Source: Microthrixaceae bacterium
GTDB taxonomy: Bacteria; Actinomycetota; Acidimicrobiia; Acidimicrobiales; Microtrichaceae
Length of the DNA stretch: 64,000 nucleotides
Assembly (NCBI GenBank): GCA_023957975.1
Contig: JAMLGM010000001.1
Span: forward strand, 186,001 to 250,000
Direction: 5' to 3'
The position numbers and the translations under genes were made by a program. This document shows, in pieces, positions 26,484-35,713 of the stretch. The stretch's first letter is position 1, and the number at the start of each line of letters is the position of its first letter. Below the pieces are notes generated by a model, which ran no database searches, was not told the DNA's origin, and saw only the letters and a program-made list of their open reading frames with translations.

Positions 26484-29042
26484 ATGCCTGACAACGACAA
26501 CGAGAACCCCACCCAGCAAGCCGAACAGCCCAACGAGCCGATCGACAGCCTCGTGACACACGGCTCGATCGAACCGATCGAAATCCAAACCGAGATGGAG
26601 CAGTCGTTTCTCGACTACGCCATGTCGGTCATCGTCAGCCGAGCGCTGCCGGACGTTCGCGATGGGCTCAAGCCGGTGCACCGAAGAATTTTCTGGGCGA
26701 TGCACGAGGGAGGGCTTCGTCCCGACCGACCCCATAAGAAATGCGCCACCGTCGTCGGTGACGTGCTTGGCAAGTATCACCCTCACGGAGATCAGTCGGT
26801 GTACCACGCGCTGGTTCGCATGGGTCAGGATTTCTCTGTTCGGCACGTGCTCATCGACAAGCACGGCAACTTCGGTTCGCCCTCCGATGAGCCCGCGGCG
26901 TATCGCTACACCGAGTGTCGGCTGTCGAACCTGGCCATGGACCTGCTGGCCAACATCGACGAAGACACCGTCGACATGGTGGCGAACTTCGACGGCTCCA
27001 CCGAGGAGCCGACGGTCTTGCCGAGCCGGTTCCCGAACCTGCTGGTCACCGGATCACAAGGCATCGCGGTCGGCATGGCGACGAACATTCCGCCTCACAA
27101 TCTCGGCGAAGTGATCGACGCGTCGTTGCACCTTCTCGAGAACCCTGAAGCGACTTCCGACGACCTGATGCAGTTCGTGAAGGGGCCGGATTTCCCTACC
27201 GGCGGGCTCATCATGGGTCGTGCCGGCATCCTCGACGCCTATCGCACAGGCCGTGGGTCGGTGAAGATCCGAGCGAAGGCCGAAATCGTTGAAGGTCCGC
27301 GCGGCGAGCAGATCGTCGTGAGTGAGATTCCGTACCAGACCTCGGTTGAACAGATCGAGACCAAGATCGCGGAACTGGTGAACAGTCGCGAGATCGAAGG
27401 CATCCGAGCGATCCGTAACGGATCAGCGAAGGGCAAGATCGAACTCGTCATCGAACTGAAGAAGGACGCACCGGCGCTCGTCATCCTCAACAACCTCTAC
27501 AAGCACACGCCGATGCAGTCGAGCTTTGCGGTGAACATGGTGGCGCTTGTCGATGGCGTCCCACGCACGCTTTCGCTGCGCGACGTGTTGCACCACTACC
27601 TGCAACATCAGCGCGAGGTCATCCGGCGACGGTCGGAGTACCGCCTCGACCGTGCGGCGCGTCGGGCTCACATCGTCGAGGGACTCCTGAAGGCCCTCGA
27701 CATGATCGATGAGATCATTGCGGCGATCCGGGCATCGGAGGATAAGGCGGCGGCGCGCGATGCGCTGCGAAACGCACCGTTCGAGTTCTCCGAACAGCAG
27801 GCCGAGTACATCTTGGACATGCAACTCAGCCAGCTCACCCGGTTGGGTCGCACCCGCCTAGAGGAAGAGCTGGCCCAACTGCGCGAGACGATCGCGGAGT
27901 TGGAGGAGATCCTGGCCAACGATTCAAAGCTGCGGTCGGTGATTTCGACGGAGATGAGCGAGATTCGCGACAAGTTCGCCGATGACCGCCGTAGTCCGAT
28001 CACCTTCGATCCGGGCGATCTCGACATCGAAGATCTCATCGAGGACGAAGAGATCGTGGTGATGATGACCGCCGCGGGCTACATCAAGACCGTTTCCGCG
28101 GACGCGTTCCGGACCCAGGGTCGCGGCGGCCGCGGGGTGGCGGGAACGAAGCTGAAGGACAACGACTACGTCACCGACATCATTCACACCAGCGTCCATG
28201 CGTACTTGTTGTTCTTTTCGAACCGCGGCCGTGTGTATCGGTTGAAGTCGTATCAGATCCCGATGATGGAGCGCACTGCCCGAGGCACAGCGATCGTCAA
28301 CCTGTTGCAACTCCAGCCGGACGAGAAGATCCAAACGATCATCGACACCCGCGACTACGAAACCAACCGGTACTTGTTCTTTGTGACCCGGCGCGGCGTC
28401 GGCAAGAAAACCCTGTTCAACGCCTACGACAACAACCGCCAGGCGGGGTTGATTGCCATCAACCTTCGTGACGACGATGAACTGGTTCGGGTTCTGCCCG
28501 TCAACGAGGGCGACGAGGTGATGTGCGTGTCACAACTCGGGCGCGGTATTCGTTTCGGGGAGGGCGACGTCAGATCGATGGGTCGTGACGCCACCGGTGT
28601 TCGGGTGATGAGACTGAAAGACTCCGACGAGGTGGTCTCGGCCGATGTGGTTCGCCCCGATCACCATCTGTTGACGATCACCGATGCCGGATTCGGCAAG
28701 CGAACCCTGCCCGATGCGTTCACCAAACAGGGACGTGGCGGCCAGGGTATCCGGGCGATGAAGATCAACGAGAACAAGGGAACGCTCGTTGCTGGATTGA
28801 TGGTGGCCGACGGCGACCAACTGTTCCTGATTGCCGACTCGGGTGTCACCATCCGGGTTCCGGTGGATGGCATCTCCGAACAAGGTCGCGACGCGACCGG
28901 TGTTCGGGTAATGAACCTCGACGACAAGACCCATGTCGTGGCGGTAGCTCGCGTCCTCGCATCCGACGCCGACGGCGATGAGGGGATCGACGATGACGAC
29001 GAGCCAACGAACGACGACGGCGGCCAGGCCGAAGCGGAGTGA
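26484..29042 (+). CDS. gyrA: DNA gyrase subunit A
   Basis: Cleavage-religation subunit. The N-terminal winged-helix region contains the catalytic Tyr142 in AAYRYTECR, and the C-terminal pinwheel carries the GyrA box as QGRGGRG. Length, 852 residues, is normal. The quinolone-contact region reads [18 protein letters not shown]: Gln104 and His108 stand where E. coli has Ser83 and Asp87, both unusual. The acidic C-terminal tail ([17 protein letters not shown]) overlaps the start of the next gene by 50 bp. Confidence 0.97.
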   Translation: MPDNDNENPTQQAEQPNEPIDSLVTHGSIEPIEIQTEMEQSFLDYAMSVIVSRALPDVRDGLKPVHRRIFWAMHEGGLRPDRPHKKCATVVGDVLGKYHPHGDQSVYHALVRMGQDFSVRHVLIDKHGNFGSPSDEPAAYRYTECRLSNLAMDLLANIDEDTVDMVANFDGSTEEPTVLPSRFPNLLVTGSQGIAVGMATNIPPHNLGEVIDASLHLLENPEATSDDLMQFVKGPDFPTGGLIMGRAGILDAYRTGRGSVKIRAKAEIVEGPRGEQIVVSEIPYQTSVEQIETKIAELVNSREIEGIRAIRNGSAKGKIELVIELKKDAPALVILNNLYKHTPMQSSFAVNMVALVDGVPRTLSLRDVLHHYLQHQREVIRRRSEYRLDRAARRAHIVEGLLKALDMIDEIIAAIRASEDKAAARDALRNAPFEFSEQQAEYILDMQLSQLTRLGRTRLEEELAQLRETIAELEEILANDSKLRSVISTEMSEIRDKFADDRRSPITFDPGDLDIEDLIEDEEIVVMMTAAGYIKTVSADAFRTQGRGGRGVAGTKLKDNDYVTDIIHTSVHAYLLFFSNRGRVYRLKSYQIPMMERTARGTAIVNLLQLQPDEKIQTIIDTRDYETNRYLFFVTRRGVGKKTLFNAYDNNRQAGLIAINLRDDDELVRVLPVNEGDEVMCVSQLGRGIRFGEGDVRSMGRDATGVRVMRLKDSDEVVSADVVRPDHHLLTITDAGFGKRTLPDAFTKQGRGGQGIRAMKINENKGTLVAGLMVADGDQLFLIADSGVTIRVPVDGISEQGRDATGVRVMNLDDKTHVVAVARVLASDADGDEGIDDDDEPTNDDGGQAEAE

Positions 29043-29331
29043 ACGGGGTTCGGCGACGCTGACCATGCTCGCCGGACTCCTCATGATCGGCGTTGCCGGC
29101 GCCGCGGTGGTGATGTTGGCGTTCGATGGGCTCGAGCGTGGCCGGGCCCAAGCGGTCGCGGACTTGGTTGCCCTGGCGGCGGCCTCCGAACCGGGAGTCG
29201 GCTCCTCGTTGGCGCAACGCAATGGTGCGATTCTGGATTCCATCGAGCTTCGTGGAGACGTCACCGTGGTGGTCGTGCGTCTCGGTGACTCGCGTGCGAT
29301 TGCGGCTGCCCGACTTGAGCGAGCCGGGTGA
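28993..29331 (+). CDS. TadE/TadG-like small membrane protein (Rv3654c-like)
   Basis: A 112-residue protein with a basic N-terminus, [49 protein letters not shown], i.e. a pseudopilin-like membrane helix followed by an Ala-rich helix, and a short beta-type C-terminus. This resembles the TadE-type helper proteins found with Flp/Tad pilus-like loci in Actinobacteria, but no such locus is in view. The ATG at 28993 has AGGGGA about 6 nt upstream and lies inside the end of gyrA; an ATG at 28978 is the alternative. Confidence 0.65.
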   Translation: MTTSQRTTTAARPKRSERGSATLTMLAGLLMIGVAGAAVVMLAFDGLERGRAQAVADLVALAAASEPGVGSSLAQRNGAILDSIELRGDVTVVVVRLGDSRAIAAARLERAG

Positions 29332-29394
29332 GCACACCTTGTTTCAATGCGAGTGAACACGTACCGGGCAGTGCACAACGGTAGGATCCTCGGC

Positions 29395-30147
29395 GTGAAT
29401 CCTCCCACGCCGGGTCAGTCAGACTCGAACGCGCGCCATCAAGCGACGCCGTCCGCTCCGATGACGAAACGACACGATCTCCCGGCGCCCGACGTCGCAG
29501 CGCGCACCGGTGCCGTACCGACTGGACCGCAGGCGTCAACCGCGCAGGGCTCAACCGCGCAGGGCGCGCCACAGCAGCGGAGTGCACAGCAGCGCCCAAC
29601 TCGGGTCGGTGCACCCCAACCATCGACCGCTCAGCAGCCGGCCGTAGCGCCAACTGCCCGCCCGAGCGCAGTACCTCGTGCTCAGCAGCGCTCGGAGGCT
29701 TCATCGGGAGGCGCGATCGAGACAGTGCCACAGGCGACGGTATCTCGACGCGCCATGACGGGTAGGAAGCGTCGTTTCGAGGCCCGGCGAGTCCATCGAA
29801 TCATCCGCCATATCGACCCCTGGTCGGTGTTGAAGCTTTCCCTGGTGTTCTTCCTGTGTATCTGGGTGATATTCATGGTGGCGATCGTCATCGTGTGGTC
29901 GATCGCCCAGAGCTCAGGAACGATCGGCAAGATCGAAGACCTGCTCGCGGAACTCGATATCACCAACAGCGGGTTCGACGGCACGTTCATTTTCCGTCAG
30001 TACGGGCTGTTCGGGTTGGTCATGGTGTTTGCGTCGACGATCGCCACGACGGTCGGAAGCATCGTGTTCAACCTGGTGTCCGATCTCATCGGCGGAATCT
30101 GGATCACGGTGATCGAAGAGGAAACCAGTCGTCCAGCGGCGGATTAG
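29395..30147 (+). CDS. DUF3566 domain-containing transmembrane protein
   Basis: A 250-residue protein in the position of mycobacterial Rv0007. The first ~130 residues are Ala/Gln/Pro/Thr-rich and likely disordered, including a tandem 15-bp repeat around STAQGSTAQG. The C-terminal half is the DUF3566 region: RVHRIIRHIDPWSVLKLSLVFFL, a membrane segment, a short loop and a second membrane segment (YGLFGLVMVFASTIATTVGSIVFNLVSDLIGG). Function unknown. The GTG at 29395 has TAGGAT (29382-29387) 7 nt upstream, again a leaderless layout. Confidence 0.85.
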   Translation: MNPPTPGQSDSNARHQATPSAPMTKRHDLPAPDVAARTGAVPTGPQASTAQGSTAQGAPQQRSAQQRPTRVGAPQPSTAQQPAVAPTARPSAVPRAQQRSEASSGGAIETVPQATVSRRAMTGRKRRFEARRVHRIIRHIDPWSVLKLSLVFFLCIWVIFMVAIVIVWSIAQSSGTIGKIEDLLAELDITNSGFDGTFIFRQYGLFGLVMVFASTIATTVGSIVFNLVSDLIGGIWITVIEEETSRPAAD

Positions 30148-30185
30148 CGCCGCCTTGGGGCGTCTTGTAGAATCTTTCACCGCTT

Positions 30186-30259
<74 letters not shown>

Positions 30260-30360
30260 CAGGCACCGCAAGCCAGGCGTTCAGTCGTCACGGCGCCCCA
30301 GCCCCGCGGCAGGTGCGTTCGAAACGGTCGTACGCATCGGAACCAGGCGAGGAGCAGTCG

Positions 30361-30498
30361 TTGCAAGCAATCCGCCGAGCCACTGTTGCGATGGTGTTGG
30401 GCGGGATCGCGGCTGCGATCATTCGCTTGCGCGGGGCGAATTCATCGCCTTCCGGCGGTGGTGGTTGGCGGCCGCTTACCGGTGACGACTTCCGATGA
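30361..30498 (+). CDS. 45-residue single-pass membrane protein
   Basis: A small frame starting at TTG 30361, with GAGGAG about 6 nt upstream. It encodes a basic start (QAIRRATV), one hydrophobic segment (AMVLGGIAAAIIRL) and a Gly-rich tail ending GGWRPLTGDDFR. The stop overlaps the ATG of the next gene (ATGA), which argues that it is translated. Location and layout recall the DLW-39 family proteins found after gyrA in Actinobacteria, but the sequence is not a clear match. A GTG at 30313 would add 16 residues. Confidence 0.5.
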   Translation: MQAIRRATVAMVLGGIAAAIIRLRGANSSPSGGGGWRPLTGDDFR

Positions 30499-31481
30499 GG
30501 ATTGGCGTCCTCGGCCTCGGCGTCGTGGGCCAACGGTTGATCGAATTGCTCGACGACGACTCGGTGTCGACACCGGTGGTGGTGACGGGCAGGGTTCACA
30601 AGGACCGAGAAGCCCTGCGGCGGATTCATCGGGATCATGTAGAGCTGGTTGAGTTTCGCATCGAGGCCGACGCCACGTTCGACGTCGACGTCGTGGTTTT
30701 GGCCTCGCCCGATGAACACCACGCCACCGCTGCGAGCGCAGCACTTGCCGGCGGGGCCCACGTGGTGTCGTTGGCCGACTCTGCGGCGACCGTGACGGAG
30801 CTGCTATCGCTCAATGAATTCGCCCGAGAGGTTGGAAGGTCGGTGGTCGTCGGCGCCGCGGCTTCTCCGGGCGTGTCGACGCTGCTGGCAATTCATGCAG
30901 GGACGCTCTTCTCACGCATTGATCAGGTGGATATCGCCGTGACCGGCACGGCGGGTCCCACGTGCATCGATCGTCGTGCTCGGGCCAATCGCACCGAAAC
31001 CCAAGAGTGGCGCGACGCGATGTGGGTCGACTGCGGAGCTCGTTCAGCCCCGGAGTTGGTTTTCTTCCCCGATCCGGTCGGCAGCATCGAATGTGCCCGC
31101 GGCGACCTGAGTGAGTCGCTGGTACTTCGCAGGGTCATGCCGAACGTCGACCTGTTGTCGATCAAGGTTGCGAAAGAGCCGGTGAGTCCGGTTCAACGCG
31201 CTGGACGTCGCTCCCGCAGACCCGAGCGCGAGATCGAACCCGGCGCTCAGCGGATCATGGTCTCCGGTGAGATCGATGGGGTTCCGGAGACGGTGGTCTA
31301 CGGGCTCGTCGCGTCGACCCGCGACATCTCGGCGGACCTCGCTCAGCTTTGTGCGTGGGCGGCATTGAGTGAACAACGAAGCGGAGCGATGACCGTCGGC
31401 GAACTGGTCGATGCACCCTCGACCTTGCGGATGCTGGCCGATCGCGGGTCGCAGATGTTGGTCTACGAAGACCTCGACTGA
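30495..31481 (+). CDS. NAD(P)-binding oxidoreductase, saccharopine dehydrogenase-like
   Basis: A 328-residue protein with an N-terminal Rossmann motif RIGVLGLGVVGQRLIELL and the segment VVVLASPDEHHATAASAALAGGAHVVSLAD, which fits the saccharopine dehydrogenase / Gfo-like NADP-binding fold. The catalytic half (GAAASPGVSTLLAIHAGTLF ...) is of the type seen in uncharacterised actinobacterial members. The substrate is unknown. The start overlaps the small membrane protein stop. Confidence 0.7.
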   Translation: MRIGVLGLGVVGQRLIELLDDDSVSTPVVVTGRVHKDREALRRIHRDHVELVEFRIEADATFDVDVVVLASPDEHHATAASAALAGGAHVVSLADSAATVTELLSLNEFAREVGRSVVVGAAASPGVSTLLAIHAGTLFSRIDQVDIAVTGTAGPTCIDRRARANRTETQEWRDAMWVDCGARSAPELVFFPDPVGSIECARGDLSESLVLRRVMPNVDLLSIKVAKEPVSPVQRAGRRSRRPEREIEPGAQRIMVSGEIDGVPETVVYGLVASTRDISADLAQLCAWAALSEQRSGAMTVGELVDAPSTLRMLADRGSQMLVYEDLD

Positions 31482-31708
31482 GGGCCTTGACCAAGGGTCG
31501 CGGTCGCATCCGTGTCCGGAGAAAAGTCCTCGAAGATGCTTCAGGTGAGCGGCGTTGGGGCCGATAGAACCGCATCATCATCGTGACGTGGATTCCGTCC
31601 TCCGCTGGGGAGTCGGGTTCGGTCTGAATATTTTTCGAAGAAATCTCTCAAGTTCTCTTCGGCGCGCTCCGATACCTCCTTCAGCTTGTTTGCGAAGGGG
31701 AGACTCAC

Positions 31709-32599
31709 ATGATGTTGAAGGCGACACAATCCGAGACGGTTACCCGACTCATCGAGGACAACCTCGAGTTGGTTCACCACATCGTCTTCCAAGTCGCCAT
31801 CCACTTCCCTCGCCACGTCGACCGTGACGAGTTGGCGCGGGCGGGAGCCCTCGGACTCGTCGAAGCCGCCCGACGCTACGACGACGACAAGGGTGTGCCG
31901 TTCCAGCGATTCGCCGCCCAACGCATCCGCGGTGCGATCATCGACGCGGTTCGCGCCGCCGACTGGGCTCCCCGGTCGGTGCGCAGCTTGTCTCGGAAGC
32001 TGGAGGCGACCGAACAACGCCTCGCGAGCCACCTCGGTCGGCTTCCCAACAGCGGCGAATTGGCCGAGGAACTCGGCATGAGCCGCGACGAGTTGCATCG
32101 TTTGCGGGATCGACTGTTCCGTTCCGTCGTGCTGGCCTTCGATCACCTGTCGACCGACAACGCGGACGAGGAACTGACCCTGGTGGATGTAATCGAGGAC
32201 CGCCATTCGGTTGAGCCGTGTGGCGAGCTGGAGCGTCGCGAACTGCACGCGTATCTGCGCGACGCGGTGGCCTTGTTGCCGGAACGGCAGCGGCTGGTCA
32301 TCGTCGGGTATTTCCTGGAGGAGCGCACGAGCCAGGAGCTCGCTCGGTTCCTCGGTGTCACCGAATCGCGGGTCAGCCAGATGCGCACCGAGGCCCTCGA
32401 AGAACTCAAGCGGGGTATCGAGGCGCAGTACAACCGTGATACCGACGAGATCGACTTGGCGAACCCTCGAGGTCGTCAATCGAAGCGTCGGGCGCAGTTC
32501 GCTGAAGCCATCGGGTCGCGCCAGGACTTCAAGTCACGTGTCGGCGTCGCCGGTGCGTTCGACGACGAATCGGTACTTGCCGAGTTGCTTGCTGTCTGA
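31709..32599 (+). CDS. FliA/WhiG-family sigma factor
   Basis: A 296-residue group III sigma factor. Region 2 is LELVHHIVFQVAIHFPRHVDRDELARAGALGLVEAARRYD, region 3 follows RSLSRKLEATEQRLASHLGR, and region 4 has LPERQRLVIVGYFLEERTSQELARFLGVTESRVSQMRTEALEEL. A C-terminal tail of about 55 residues (RRAQFAEAIGSRQDFKSRV ...) is extra. The ATG at 31709 has AAGGGGAG 6-7 nt upstream. No flagellar or sporulation gene is nearby, so the regulon is unknown. The 227 bp upstream hold an AT-rich stretch with a TTTTTCGAAGAAA repeat but nothing I can name. Confidence 0.88.
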   Translation: MMLKATQSETVTRLIEDNLELVHHIVFQVAIHFPRHVDRDELARAGALGLVEAARRYDDDKGVPFQRFAAQRIRGAIIDAVRAADWAPRSVRSLSRKLEATEQRLASHLGRLPNSGELAEELGMSRDELHRLRDRLFRSVVLAFDHLSTDNADEELTLVDVIEDRHSVEPCGELERRELHAYLRDAVALLPERQRLVIVGYFLEERTSQELARFLGVTESRVSQMRTEALEELKRGIEAQYNRDTDEIDLANPRGRQSKRRAQFAEAIGSRQDFKSRVGVAGAFDDESVLAELLAV

Positions 32600-32601
32600 A
32601 A

Positions 32602-33366
32602 TCAGCGGTTGTTGAGGGCGTCGATGACTGCGTCGTGGATGACGCCGTTGGTGGCAACGAAGCTGGGATAGCTCGGATCGTCCGAGCCATCGGTGGTGCT
32701 GAAACGACCGCCCGCTTCGGCGATGATCACGGTGCACGGAGCGATGTCCCAGAAGTTGATGACGGGATCGACCATGGCCTCCACCCGACCGGTCGCCACC
32801 AGCGCGTATCCGTAGCCATCGCCCCAGGTGCGCATTTCCATCCCGCTCGAACGCACACCTTCGAGCATCGATGGTTCCCAGTAGTCGAACCCGGTGGTGG
32901 TGAGCAGCGATGCGTTCGGGTCGGCGGTGGTATTGACCCGACACGGTTCACCGTTGAAGAACGCCCCGAGCCCGACAGCGGCCGACACCATCTCCGCGAT
33001 GGCGGGAACGTTGATAACTCCGACCCTGGGCCCGGTGGCATCTTCGAGATACAGCAGGTTGGTGTAGGTCGCCACACCCCGGGTGAATGCCTTGGTGCCA
33101 TCGATCGGATCGACCACCCAGCGTCGCCCACTGGTTCCGACCTTGTCGGCGAACTCCTCGCCATGGATCGAGTCGTCGGGGAAGCGGTCTTCGATGAGAC
33201 GCCGAACCAGTTCCTCGGCGCCGCGGTCGGCTTCGGTGACCGGCGATCCGTCGGATTTGTCGTCGATCGTCAGGCTGGATGAGCGGAAGTGTTTCAACGT
33301 GAACTCGCCCGCTTGGCGCATTACGGATTCGGCGAAGTTCAAATCGGTCTGGAGGTCGAAGGCCAT
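32602..33366 (-). CDS. hisN: inositol monophosphatase-family phosphatase, HisN-like
   Basis: A 254-residue Mg-dependent phosphatase. Metal-site motifs are HGEEF and WVVDPIDGTKAFTRG (DPxDGT), and the late motif is WDIAPCTVIIAEAGG. The segment SPVTEADRGAEELVRR and the overall length resemble actinobacterial histidinol-phosphatase HisN more than SuhB, though the substrate is not proved. The ATG at 33366 sets the usual N-terminus. It converges on the sigma factor gene with 2 bp between stops. Confidence 0.82.
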   Translation of the reverse strand: MAFDLQTDLNFAESVMRQAGEFTLKHFRSSSLTIDDKSDGSPVTEADRGAEELVRRLIEDRFPDDSIHGEEFADKVGTSGRRWVVDPIDGTKAFTRGVATYTNLLYLEDATGPRVGVINVPAIAEMVSAAVGLGAFFNGEPCRVNTTADPNASLLTTTGFDYWEPSMLEGVRSSGMEMRTWGDGYGYALVATGRVEAMVDPVINFWDIAPCTVIIAEAGGRFSTTDGSDDPSYPSFVATNGVIHDAVIDALNNR

Positions 33367-33504
33367 GTCGCCAGTTTCGTCGCGAGCGACCCGTTGGGTG
33401 AAGTTCGACCCGGGCCTTTTCGCCTGTTTTGGACCCGGACGCTCATCGCGGCCGAGCCGGCACCGATAGGTCCACGTACCGTTCGGGAGATGAAGCGAGG
33501 CGGC

Positions 33505-33876
33505 GTGGCGAAATGTGATGACAGCCCAACAAGTTGGAGCCTGATCAGAACCACCTGTTGGCGTTGTGGGGTCTTCGAGGTGCCCTTGCGGCAGGTGGTG
33601 CTGCGTATCGATGAGCGAGACGCGTCCGGTCTCTGCGTCGTGCGATGCCCGTCGTGTTCGGCTCGGATCACCCAACATGCCTGTGACGCGATGATGACGG
33701 CGTTGGTCGCGGTTGGGATTGAGATCTCCCTTGCGGTCGGTGATGTCGGCGAACCCGACCCTGGAGTTCCGTTGACCGAAACGGAGGTCAACGAGTTTGC
33801 GGATCGGTTGAAGATCGCCGATGACGTGCTCGGCCTCGTCGGACGAAATGATCCACCAACAACATCGGTTCACTAA
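33505..33876 (+). CDS. zinc-ribbon protein, unknown function
   Basis: A 123-residue protein with two Cys pairs, CWRC and CPSC, about 30 residues apart, separated by a hydrophobic stretch (VFEVPLRQVVLRID). The C-terminal half is acidic with an Ala/Leu-rich helix (NEFADRLKIADDVLGLVGRN). I do not recognise a family. The GTG at 33505 has GAGG 4-5 nt upstream; an ATG at 33490 would add 5 residues. Divergent from the phosphatase gene. Confidence 0.6.
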   Translation: MAKCDDSPTSWSLIRTTCWRCGVFEVPLRQVVLRIDERDASGLCVVRCPSCSARITQHACDAMMTALVAVGIEISLAVGDVGEPDPGVPLTETEVNEFADRLKIADDVLGLVGRNDPPTTSVH

Positions 33877-33883
33877 TCCCGAC

Positions 33884-33911
33884 TTGTTTGGTCGGAATTA
33901 GGCGCTATCAT
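33884..33911 (+). promoter_or_regulatory. promoter of the DUF4395 gene (leaderless)
   Basis: TTGTTT (33884-33889) and TATCAT (33906-33911) are spaced by 16 bp, a good housekeeping-sigma promoter. The predicted start of transcription coincides with the ATG at 33918, and there is no ribosome-binding site, so the mRNA is probably leaderless. Confidence 0.6.
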
Positions 33912-33917
33912 GGCTTC

Positions 33918-34409
33918 ATGACCTCACGCCGATTCTCGTTCCCGGAGACCGTCGATGACTACGCGGCTCGTACCGTCGCCACCGGGGTGGCGTTGAGTGG
34001 TGTCGTGCTGTTGATCACGCGTTGGTATTGGATCGCACCGGTATTGGCCTTCGGCTTCGTCGCCCGAGTGATCGCCGGCCCGACGTTCAGCCCACTCGCC
34101 CAATTCGCCACAAAGGTTGCGGTGCCTGCGCTGGGGGGAGCAAAGCGTCCGATGCCCGGAAAGCCGAAGCGTTTCGCCCAGGCGATCGGCGCAACGTTCA
34201 CGATCGCCGCGACGATCGCTCACTTCGCCTTTGGAGCGTCGGCGGTGGCCTTGCTGTTGATGGGCATGCTGGTCGTGGCCGCGTCGCTCGAGGCGGGCCT
34301 CGGGTTTTGCCTGGGGTGTTGGATGTTCGGTCGCCTCATGAAGTTAGGCGTGATCCCCGACGATGCCTGCGTGGAGTGCAACGACTTGTCCATGCGAGTG
34401 CCGTACTGA
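33918..34409 (+). CDS. DUF4395 family membrane protein
   Basis: A 163-residue integral membrane protein: N-terminal FPETVDDYAARTVATGVALSG, two paired hydrophobic segments near residues 23-50, then RPMPGKPKRFAQAIGATF and two further segments (ATIAHFAFGASAVALLLMGMLVVAASLEAGLGFCLGCWMF). The C-terminus has CVEC and a conserved FCLGCWMFG, as in DUF4395 proteins, which often accompany thioredoxin-like or rhodanese genes. Function unknown. A leaderless promoter precedes it. Confidence 0.85.
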   Translation: MTSRRFSFPETVDDYAARTVATGVALSGVVLLITRWYWIAPVLAFGFVARVIAGPTFSPLAQFATKVAVPALGGAKRPMPGKPKRFAQAIGATFTIAATIAHFAFGASAVALLLMGMLVVAASLEAGLGFCLGCWMFGRLMKLGVIPDDACVECNDLSMRVPY

Positions 34410-34445
34410 GCGCGTCGAGCACAGCGCGCCGGTAGCGTTGGGGCC

Positions 34446-35198
34446 GTGAAGGTCGCCGCCATACAACACGACATCTGCTGGCACGACCCTGAACCGACTC
34501 ATGCGATCGTCGACCCGATGATCGACGAGGCTGTCGAAGGTGGCGCATCGTTGGTCGTGTTGAGCGAAATGTGGGCGACCGGGTTCTCCATGGACCCCTT
34601 TGCCGTGTGTCAGGCGATGGACGGTCCGAGCGTCGCGTTCATGATCGACCGCGCGGCACGACATGGCATCTGGGTGAGTGGATCGCTCGCAATCCACGAT
34701 GACGGACTGGCCTACAACCGCTTCATCGCGGCCGGACCGAACGGGGAGTTGGTGACCTACGACAAGCGGCACCCGTTCAGTTACGCCGGCGAACACAAGG
34801 CGTACAGCGCTGGTGCTGACCTCGTCAGCTTCGAGGTGGATGGGCTGCGGGTGACGCCGTTCGTCTGCTACGACCTGCGCTTCGGCGACGATTTCTGGCG
34901 CCTGGGCCCAGATACCGATCTTTTCATCGTCGTGGCGAATTGGCCGAAGCGTCGGCGCGAGCATTGGCGGACGCTGTTGCGGGCCCGAGCGATCGAGAAT
35001 CAATGTTTCGTGGTCGCGGCCAACCGCATCGGTCATGCGGACGATCTTGATTACTCGGGTGATTCGACGATCATCGACCCGTTCGGGAAGGTGCTCGCCG
35101 AGGCCGTCGACAATCCTTCGGTGCTCCTCGCAGACGTGACCGCCGACGAGGTGGCGCGGATTCGCTCGCAGTACCCGTTTCTGGCAGATCGTCGATGA
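34446..35198 (+). CDS. carbon-nitrogen hydrolase, omega-amidase (YafV/Nit2)-like
   Basis: A 250-residue nitrilase-superfamily enzyme with the catalytic triad Glu41 (LSEMWATGFS), Lys107 (YDKRHPFSYAGEH) and Cys141 (VCYDLRF). The EMxATGF and KRHxFxxAGEHxxYxAG patterns match omega-amidases, which hydrolyse 2-oxoglutaramate or 2-oxosuccinamate as part of transaminase metabolite repair. The GTG at 34446 lies 7 nt after TAGCGT, a leaderless layout. Its stop overlaps the start of the PemK-like gene. Confidence 0.85.
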   Translation: MKVAAIQHDICWHDPEPTHAIVDPMIDEAVEGGASLVVLSEMWATGFSMDPFAVCQAMDGPSVAFMIDRAARHGIWVSGSLAIHDDGLAYNRFIAAGPNGELVTYDKRHPFSYAGEHKAYSAGADLVSFEVDGLRVTPFVCYDLRFGDDFWRLGPDTDLFIVVANWPKRRREHWRTLLRARAIENQCFVVAANRIGHADDLDYSGDSTIIDPFGKVLAEAVDNPSVLLADVTADEVARIRSQYPFLADRR

Positions 35199-35713
35199 AG
35201 TTCACCAAGATCCTGAGCGGGGTGGCTCAACGCACCAAGGTCACTCGTTCCAAAAGGACAAAAGGAACGGTCGGGTCGACAGCACCAAGATCGAAGGCGG
35301 GCGCTGAGAAGTCGTCCCCGAACCCGACGCCGCGGCGAGGTCAAGTTCAGATCAGTTATGAGCCGGCCTTCGACGGAGATGCGGATCCGGGCGAAATCGT
35401 CTGGGCATGGATTCCCTACGAGGACGACCCAGCCCAAGGTAAGGACCGGCCGTGCCTGGTGATCGGGCGCATCGACGACCGGCTCGCTGCGGTCGCGTTG
35501 ACATCGAAGGAGTCGGGTCGGCCGGGGGATCGGCTGGCGGTTGGCACGGGGCCCTGGGACCACGAGCGTCGGCCGAGTTGGGCCAAAATCGATCGAGTTA
35601 TCGCTCTCCGACCGGATCATGTACGTCGTGAGGGCGCGATCTTTCCCGCAGAGCGTTTTGACAGTGTGGTTGCGGCCACGGCGGGGCGTCGGGCAGAAAT
35701 CCAGTACGCGTAG
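35195..35713 (+). CDS. PemK/MazF-fold protein without antitoxin
   Basis: A 172-residue protein: a basic N-terminal ~60 residues (RTKVTRSKRTKGT ...) then a PemK/MazF-like barrel, PGEIVWAWIPYEDD ... KDRPCLVIGRIDDRLAAVALTSK, with WAKIDRVIALRPDHVRREGAIF. MazF enzymes are ribosome-independent mRNA interferases; many actinobacterial relatives are uncharacterised. No antitoxin-like gene (AbrB, RHH) is adjacent; the gene is instead coupled to the omega-amidase. A housekeeping role is as likely as a toxin role. Confidence 0.7.
   Translation: MKFTKILSGVAQRTKVTRSKRTKGTVGSTAPRSKAGAEKSSPNPTPRRGQVQISYEPAFDGDADPGEIVWAWIPYEDDPAQGKDRPCLVIGRIDDRLAAVALTSKESGRPGDRLAVGTGPWDHERRPSWAKIDRVIALRPDHVRREGAIFPAERFDSVVAATAGRRAEIQYA

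Noticed and set aside
31541..32479. 312-codon minus-strand frame opposite the sigma factor
   Set aside because: Fully antisense to a clear sigma factor gene with a strong ribosome site.
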